19,364 nucleotides of DNA from an uncultured Clostridia bacterium (GTDB taxonomy: Bacteria; Bacillota; Clostridia; Oscillospirales; Ruminococcaceae), in NCBI GenBank assembly GCA_945867255.1, contig CAMBHV010000005.1, positions 1-19,364 of the forward strand. Direction: 5' to 3'. A program made the position numbers and the translations under genes. Shown one piece after another: positions 14,806-19,364 of this stretch (within the stretch, counting starts at the first letter, position 1; each line of letters opens with the position of its first letter). A model generated the notes under the pieces. The model did no database searches, was not told where the DNA came from, and worked only from the letters and a program-made list of their open reading frames with translations.

Positions 14806-15059
14806 CGCTCTCTTTCCTCCTTTATTGATCTCTTCTCAGCTTGAAACTGTGCCCGGTCATATACCGCTTTACATTTTATTTACAAATGTGTTACACAGTA
14901 TATACTTTAGGTACATATTAATAATAATATCAACAACGTCAGGAATCTATTGGTAAATTTGACAAACTTCTTGACACACATTTTACACATTGAAAAAATG
15001 TCTCTTTCAAAAAACGGGCGATAATCCGTATAAAAAGTAATTTTTCTGATTCTGTGTGC
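14806..15059 (-). promoter_or_regulatory. AT-rich upstream region of the transporter-nanE operon
   Basis: 254 bases with no gene. It must hold the promoter of the binding-protein operon and the end of the MATE transcript. On the minus strand TTGTAA and TATATG lie 16 bases apart (14868-14887 region), and TATACT occurs near 14900; none is a strong pair. Two small palindromes lie together: ACATTT-N7-AAATGT (14871-14889) and TGTGT-T-ACACA (14887-14897), possible operator sites. The only MATE-terminator candidate is a weak AT-rich repeat (ACATTTT/AAAATGT near 14980-15000). Confidence 0.4.
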
Positions 15060-16484
15060 TTATTTATACGCTTTTCCCTGCTTCCTGCCGTTACCAAGCT
15101 GCCGGTAAGTGGCAATACCCGCAAGTGCAGAAATCAAAAAGGTAAGCCCGTCTGAAACCGGCATGGAATATAATACGCCATCCAACCCAAACCATATCGG
15201 AAGCAGCAATGCAAACCCTACGCCGAATACCAGCTCACGCATCACTGACAATCCCGTGGAAACAAGTGCTTTTCCAAGAGACTGTAAATAAATAAATGTA
15301 GCCTTGTTGACGCAGGCAAGAACCACCGTGCACAGATAGATTCGAAACGCTCTGATTGCAAATTGTGTATAATATACGCTCTCATTTGCTGCGCCAAACA
15401 TCCGAATCAGCTGCCCGGGCAAACATTCTGCCACGAATAACGCCATTGCACCCACACATGTTTCTGCAAGCAACAACCAGATAAACAGACGCTTCGCGCG
15501 TTCTTTGTAACCGGCGCCAATATTATATCCCGCTATGGGGATACAGCCTGCCGCAAGCCCAACCGCCACGGAAATGATAATTTGAAAGAATTTCATCACG
15601 ATCCCTATTACAGCCATAGGAATCTGTGCATATTGCGCCTGCTGAAATACTTCATCCTGTGCGCCATACTGCCAAATCATATTGTTGATAGCAGCCATGG
15701 CTGCCACCAGAGAGATTTGTGAAAAAAAGCTGCATATACCTAGTGACAGAAAGCGACGAATCGTATCGACAGATAATACAAAGCTGTTTTTTTCCAAATG
15801 TATGCTCTTAAAATGGAACAGATACCACACAGATAAGAAAGCTGTCAGAGCCTGCCCCAACACCGTGGCTATCGCCGCCCCCCTCATCCCCCACCGAAAG
15901 GCAAAAATAAATACGGGGTCCAGCACCAGATTTACCGCAGCGCCAGCCAATGTTGCTGCCATGGCAAACCCAGGGCTTGCATCTGAGCGGATCACTGGGT
16001 TCATAGCCTGCCCAAACATATAAAATGGAAGCCCTGCCGTAATGAAAATAAAATATTCTTTTGCCTGTTGGAATGTTTGCTCATTTACACGGGCTCCAAA
16101 TGCACTTAACAACGGATCCTGGAAAATCAGATAGAGCCCTGTCAATATAACACTGACAGAAACGCATAGCACAACGGCATTCCCCACGCTGCGTTGAGCA
16201 GCTTGCCTGTTCTGTGCACCCAGACTGATGCTCACAAACGCACAACACCCGTCTCCAATCATGACCGATAATGCCAATGCTATTACCGTTAATGGGAATA
16301 CTACCGTATTGGCTGCATTTCCATAAGAACCCAGATAACTTGCGTTTGCAATAAAGATTTGATCTACAATATTGTACAGTGCCGCCACCAGAAGTGAGAC
16401 AACACACGGCAGCGCATATCGGCGCATCAGCGTCCCAAGGTTTTCTGTTCCCAGAAAGGTATTGACGTTACCCCTATTATTCAT
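15060..16484 (-). CDS. MATE family multidrug/toxin efflux transporter
   Basis: A 474-residue membrane protein with about 12 hydrophobic segments in two homologous six-helix halves, the MATE plan. Such pumps export cationic drugs or metabolites using a Na+ or H+ gradient. Family features include an N-terminal LPCVVSLLVAALYNIVDQIF (TM1 with the conserved Asn and Asp, about 25-44), GDGCCAFVSISLGAQ (77-91), MNPVIRSDASPGFAM (161-175) and AGCIPIAGYNIGAG in the second half. It most resembles the MepA/DinF-like clostridial branch. AAAGGAGAAG lies 6 bases before the ATG. The gene stands alone between two operons on the same strand and has its own promoter and an attenuator-like leader, which suggests inducible expression. 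Substrate not predictable. Confidence 0.94.
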   Translation of the reverse strand: MNNRGNVNTFLGTENLGTLMRRYALPCVVSLLVAALYNIVDQIFIANASYLGSYGNAANTVVFPLTVIALALSVMIGDGCCAFVSISLGAQNRQAAQRSVGNAVVLCVSVSVILTGLYLIFQDPLLSAFGARVNEQTFQQAKEYFIFITAGLPFYMFGQAMNPVIRSDASPGFAMAATLAGAAVNLVLDPVFIFAFRWGMRGAAIATVLGQALTAFLSVWYLFHFKSIHLEKNSFVLSVDTIRRFLSLGICSFFSQISLVAAMAAINNMIWQYGAQDEVFQQAQYAQIPMAVIGIVMKFFQIIISVAVGLAAGCIPIAGYNIGAGYKERAKRLFIWLLLAETCVGAMALFVAECLPGQLIRMFGAANESVYYTQFAIRAFRIYLCTVVLACVNKATFIYLQSLGKALVSTGLSVMRELVFGVGFALLLPIWFGLDGVLYSMPVSDGLTFLISALAGIATYRQLGNGRKQGKAYK

Positions 16485-16505
16485 GGTATCTTCTCCTTTT
16501 TATAT

Positions 16506-16536
16506 AAAAAAGCGCGCGGCTTTTTCCGCCGCGCGC
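16506..16536 (-). terminator. Intrinsic terminator in the MATE leader (attenuator)
   Basis: On the minus strand GCGCGCGGC (16536-16528) pairs perfectly with GCCGCGCGC (16520-16512) over a 7-base loop, followed by six Ts (16511-16506). It ends only a few bases before the MATE ribosome binding site and after the MATE promoter, so transcription must read through it to express the pump. Confidence 0.88.
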
Positions 16537-16562
16537 AAGAAATGTTTTTCTACAAAAGAACA

Positions 16563-16604
16563 ACGTGCGACGTACAACTGGATTTACGCAGTTACGCCAC
16601 ACGC
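16563..16604 (-). ncRNA. Long leader hairpin upstream of the MATE terminator
   Basis: Read on the minus strand, GCGTGTGGCGT (16604-16594) pairs with ACGTCGCACGT (16573-16563) over 11 positions with three G-U pairs, and the adjoining AACTG pairs with CAGTT (5 bp), with a 2-base bulge and an 8-base loop. All three imperfect pairs are G-U only when read as minus-strand RNA (they are A-C on the other strand). CGTCGCACG in its 3' arm can instead pair with CGCGCGGCG of the terminator at 8 of 9 positions, giving a possible antiterminator. No ATG-led leader peptide is seen. Not a riboswitch class I recognise. Confidence 0.55.
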
Positions 16605-16617
16605 TGTTTTACTTACT

Positions 16618-16646
16618 ATCATATCGGTTTTTTCAAAAAATCTCAA
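16618..16646 (-). promoter_or_regulatory. Sigma-A promoter of the MATE gene
   Basis: On the minus strand TTGAGA (16646-16641) and TATGAT (16623-16618) are separated by 17 bases; each matches its consensus at five of six positions. Start of transcription would be near 16611, giving an untranslated leader of about 125 bases before the MATE ATG. Confidence 0.8.
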
Positions 16647-16648
16647 AG

Positions 16649-16668
16649 GCATTTTTGCACAAAAATGC
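16649..16668. repeat. 20-bp palindrome abutting the MATE -35 element
   Basis: GCATTTTT and AAAAATGC are perfect 8-base arms around a 4-base centre, ending 3 bases before the -35 hexamer. The position suits an activator or repressor site. It could also be a weak terminator for the PTS gene ending at 16704, but there is no T-run directly after it. Confidence 0.5.
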
Positions 16669-16703
16669 AAGCGTTTTATACTGTGCAAAAAGGCTCATGC
16701 AAG

Positions 16704-17777
16704 TTAAAATACCAGTTTCAAATCCCCCGGCCGAATCCATCCCGCTTTCCGCATAGGCCAAGCCACAAGCGGCGTCAATACAGCTGGCAACACAAAGCAT
16801 ATGCACACAAGCCCCAGCCAGTCAAACGGCGTGACAGCGGCTTTCGCTCCCCCCGCAATATCTGCCAGCCATCCTGTATAAATACCGATCTGCCCCACAA
16901 GGCCACAGGTGCCCATCCCACTGGCCACAGCGGCGCCGTTCATCTGCAAACCGAACAGGCAGGTGGCCATCGGCCCCGTAATGGCAGACACGACCGTAGG
17001 TGCAATCCAGATTCGGGGATTTTTTACGATATTTCCCATCTGCAGCATGGAAGTGCCAAGCCCCTGTGCCACAAGGCCGCCCCAGCGATTTTCCGCGAAA
17101 CTCATCACTGCAAACCCCACCATCTGTGCACAGCAACCTGCCACCGCAGCGCCACCGGCAAGGCCGGTTAGCCCCAACGCTGCACAGATAGCCGCAGAGG
17201 AAATGGGCAATGTAAGCGCCATGCCCACAATGACAGATACTAAAATTCCCATATAAAACGGCTGCAATTCTGTTGCCCACATGATCACACCGCCCACAGC
17301 GCTGGCTGCAGCCCCAACAGCCGGGGCGCACAACACGGCAAGCCCTGTACCACAAAGCACTGTAACACAGGGAGTAACAAGGATGTCTACCTTTGTCTGC
17401 CCTGAAACCGCTTTTCCAAATTCTGCCGCCACAACAGCAGCTACCAATACAGCAAGCGGGCCGCCGGCCCCACCCAGTTCATTGGCGGCACCGCCCACAG
17501 CTGCCAGTGAAAACAATACCAGCGGCGGGCAGCGCAACGCGTGGCCAATGGCCACTGCCATGGCCGGGCCTGTGGCAGCCTTTGCCCAGTTGCCCGCCTG
17601 CAACAGAAATGCAATGTGAAGTTGTTCTCCCAATGTGGACAGAATGGTTCCCACAAGCAGAGAGGCAAACAGCCCCTGCGCCATGGCGCTCAACGCATCG
17701 ATCCCGTATCTTTGAGCCGAAAATACAATATCCTTTCGCCGAAGAAATTCTTTGATTTTGCATGTTGTTTGGGTCAT
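16704..17777 (-). CDS. PfoR-type PTS sugar transporter IIC-like membrane protein
   Basis: A 357-residue membrane protein of the PTS_EIIC_2/PfoR family (PF13303, COG3641). It is rich in Gly and Ala, with about 9-10 hydrophobic segments. Stretches such as YGIDALSAMAQGLFASLLVG, ATGPAMAVAIGHAL and PISSAAICAALGLTGLAGGA match the family. Members are annotated as sugar permeases (IIC) or, in Clostridium perfringens, as the perfringolysin regulator PfoR; no phosphocarrier IIA or IIB domain is present, so PTS activity is not shown. Of two adjacent ATGs (17780 and 17777) the second is preferred because AAAGGA is 7 bases upstream of it and only 4 from the first. It is 45 bases after the HAD gene and probably in the same transcript. 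Confidence 0.87.
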   Translation of the reverse strand: MTQTTCKIKEFLRRKDIVFSAQRYGIDALSAMAQGLFASLLVGTILSTLGEQLHIAFLLQAGNWAKAATGPAMAVAIGHALRCPPLVLFSLAAVGGAANELGGAGGPLAVLVAAVVAAEFGKAVSGQTKVDILVTPCVTVLCGTGLAVLCAPAVGAAASAVGGVIMWATELQPFYMGILVSVIVGMALTLPISSAAICAALGLTGLAGGAAVAGCCAQMVGFAVMSFAENRWGGLVAQGLGTSMLQMGNIVKNPRIWIAPTVVSAITGPMATCLFGLQMNGAAVASGMGTCGLVGQIGIYTGWLADIAGGAKAAVTPFDWLGLVCICFVLPAVLTPLVAWPMRKAGWIRPGDLKLVF

Positions 17778-17822
17778 CATTGCGTCCTTTCTGTTTCTTA
17801 GAAGGCGTTATGCTACCGCCAC

Positions 17823-18659
17823 TCAGCCTTCCTCTCCAAAAACCCAGCGCACAATTGCCTTAGCCACACCATCGTGATTATTGGTATCCGTTTGCACATC
17901 TGCTGCAGCCACCGCTTCCGGAATGGCATTTCCCATTGCAACCCCCAGCCCGGCTGCACGTAGCATAGCAAGGTCGTTAGAGGCATCGCCGCAGGCCATC
18001 GTCTGCTCACGGGAAAAACCCAGCCGCTCGGCCAGGGCCAACAAAGCACGCCCTTTATCTACGTCCTTTGCGTTCAATTCGATGTTGGTAGGAATGCCTC
18101 CCGACAATTCGAACAAGCCCGTCTGTTCAAACTCGCGCCAGGCGCCAGCCCGCTGCGCCATATCTGCAAACAGTAAATTAAGTTTCTCTGCACCACGCCC
18201 CTGGCTGCACAACACCTGCCGGATATCCTCCACCAGCTTCCTCGTTTTCAGAAAATATGGCCGAAAACTTTCCGGCACATGCGTATCCAGACGAGTCATA
18301 TTCCTTGTATCCGTATAGGCCTGCCCATCCACATACAAATCCACCACAGCGTCATACTTTTCCGCGATGCGAAGTGCGCGTAGCGCAACCGTTTCCTCCA
18401 TGGCAAGGCGCACCAGAACCCTGTTTTCCACCACGTCCTCACACATGGCCCCGTTGGATGTGATAGCATAGCGAACGCCGGGAATAGCGAGAATCTCTTC
18501 CGGCAGGCCGCTGCGTGGGCGGCCCGTCACAGGCAATACAGCCACGCCCCGCTCTATGGCGCGGGCAATGGTAGCTCGTGTAACGGGCGTAATCGTCTTC
18601 TGGTCTGTAAACACAGTGCCATCCAGGTCCAGCCCTACCAGGCGAATATCCATATGCAT
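17823..18659 (-). CDS. Cof-type HAD hydrolase (sugar-phosphate phosphatase-like)
   Basis: A 278-residue HAD phosphatase of the Cof/IIB class, cytosolic Mg-dependent enzymes that remove phosphate from sugar phosphates, nucleotides or flavin precursors. Motif I is DLDGT with the nucleophile Asp near residue 9 and the acid two residues on. Motif II is VTGR, the lysine of motif III lies in KDVDKGRAL, and motif IV is GDASNDLAML. A C2 cap domain lies between. The start at 18659 (MHMDIR) follows GGAGGAG by 6 bases; a longer reading has no such site. It is 51 bases after the oxidoreductase stop and shortly before the PfoR gene. The exact substrate cannot be predicted from sequence in this family. Confidence 0.94.
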   Translation of the reverse strand: MHMDIRLVGLDLDGTVFTDQKTITPVTRATIARAIERGVAVLPVTGRPRSGLPEEILAIPGVRYAITSNGAMCEDVVENRVLVRLAMEETVALRALRIAEKYDAVVDLYVDGQAYTDTRNMTRLDTHVPESFRPYFLKTRKLVEDIRQVLCSQGRGAEKLNLLFADMAQRAGAWREFEQTGLFELSGGIPTNIELNAKDVDKGRALLALAERLGFSREQTMACGDASNDLAMLRAAGLGVAMGNAIPEAVAAADVQTDTNNHDGVAKAIVRWVFGEEG

Positions 18660-18710
18660 GCCGTTCTCCTCCCGTTCGTTTTTGCCATGGCTCCGCAAAA
18701 GCCGGGCTTT

Positions 18711-19364
18711 TTATTTCTCCCCGGGTTTCCACTCATCTGCCCAAAAGCAAATATTCGTCTGCCGCCGTGCCTCGTCCATCAATTGCATTGCCGCCAGTGT
18801 ACGGTCTGTTTCCCTTTGGCCGTCCATCTTTCCCGCCACACGCAGCAGAAAGTGCTGTAATTCTCCACACATACCATTTGGCGGGTTTGGGATGTCCAAT
18901 TCGCGGCATCGGCCATCTCGCCACAGCACTTTCAGATGCTCAATCTGATTAGGCTGGTCTATCAGGATGCTCCCCCGCTCCCCTTGTATCTGGCTTGGCA
19001 GGCGGTCATCCGTAATCTTGGAGTACAAAAGCTCCACCAGTTTCCCATCATATTCAGCCAGAATCGTTCCTGCGCCATCCACCCCACACGGCAGCCGTAT
19101 TGCTGCTGCCTGGATACGGCTTGGCACACCGAATAGTTCCAGTGCAAAATGAACACAATATACGCCCAGATCCATCAAAGCGCCAGACGAAAATTCCGTA
19201 CTGAAAATATTTACCGGTCTGCCCTGTTTAACAAACTCATATCGAGTGGAATATTTGGAATACTGAATCGTGGCACGGCGCACGGGGCCAATCTCTGGCA
19301 ACAGGCTTTGCAGCACGGTAATGCCCGGTGTATAAACACTGCGCATGGCTTCCATCAACACTTT
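18711..19364 (-). CDS. Gfo/Idh/MocA oxidoreductase, 5'-truncated by window edge
   Basis: The visible 217 residues are the C-terminal two thirds of an NAD(P)-dependent sugar or inositol dehydrogenase-type protein. KVLMEAMRSVYTPG is the strand after the cofactor domain, where relatives have their catalytic Lys region (EKP) further upstream, out of the window. IGPVRRATIQYS, FSSGALMDLGVYCVHFAL (the expected His near residue 70 is the family's catalytic-region histidine) and GERGSILIDQPNQ follow in the normal order. The Rossmann domain with the glycine-rich loop is not seen because the gene starts past 19364. Full length would be about 320-330 residues. It probably heads or belongs to the HAD-PfoR block. 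Substrate unknown. Confidence 0.9.
   Translation of the reverse strand, partial: KVLMEAMRSVYTPGITVLQSLLPEIGPVRRATIQYSKYSTRYEFVKQGRPVNIFSTEFSSGALMDLGVYCVHFALELFGVPSRIQAAAIRLPCGVDGAGTILAEYDGKLVELLYSKITDDRLPSQIQGERGSILIDQPNQIEHLKVLWRDGRCRELDIPNPPNGMCGELQHFLLRVAGKMDGQRETDRTLAAMQLMDEARRQTNICFWADEWKPGEK

Noticed and set aside
16537..16602. A GTG-led leader peptide in the MATE leader
   Set aside because: A GTG-started frame on the minus strand runs through the leader, but it lacks a ribosome binding site and does not stop before the terminator, unlike known leader peptides.

Overview
The window (19.4 kb, no rRNA or tRNA gene seen) looks like a chromosomal segment of an anaerobic, probably gut-dwelling clostridial Firmicute, most likely of the Oscillospirales/Ruminococcaceae type. 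This rests on strong AAAGGAGG-type ribosome binding sites, mid-GC coding sequence, a CotH/VTC/DUF4956 cassette, a DUF1980-like CobW protein, a PfoR-type PTS IIC and a MATE pump. The taxonomic call is inference. Genes lie on the + strand up to 9701 and on the - strand from 10125 to the end, so the two halves converge on a gene-poor gap (9702-10087).

Plus-strand half. A 5'-truncated ABC exporter (2-1207), a GT2 glycosyltransferase (1230-2033), a CotH-family kinase (2098-3678), a VTC-type polyphosphate polymerase domain protein that is broken by a one-base frameshift (3675-4378) and a DUF4956 membrane protein (4394-5068) form one tight block closed by a terminator (5075-5107). A new promoter (5109-5137) then drives an M42 aminopeptidase and a GNAT acetyltransferase. 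Next come two COG0523/CobW-type GTPases. The first has a CxCC motif and a very His-rich linker. The second lacks CxCC and carries a YcgQ/DUF1980-like C-terminal domain. They are followed by a small protein resembling zinc-dependent phospholipase C. Two inverted repeats that can also pair with each other precede the first GTPase, and a GC-rich hairpin precedes the phospholipase-like gene.

Minus-strand half, read from right to left. A 5'-truncated Gfo/Idh/MocA oxidoreductase, a Cof-type HAD phosphatase and a PfoR-type PTS IIC protein come first and look like one carbohydrate-related block. A MATE efflux pump follows, with its own good promoter, a long leader hairpin and an intrinsic terminator just before its ribosome binding site, which is the layout of a transcription attenuator. 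Last is a compact operon of a lipoprotein binding protein, a PotA/FbpC-type ATPase, a fused double permease and NanE (N-acetylmannosamine-6-phosphate 2-epimerase), closed by a perfect 12-bp terminator stem. Such transporters are often labelled ferric. The NanE link points instead to a sugar or sugar-phosphate substrate.

The points most worth a second look are the MATE leader, the CobW-DUF1980 fusion beside a His-rich CobW protein, the NanE-linked transporter, and the frameshift in the VTC gene.
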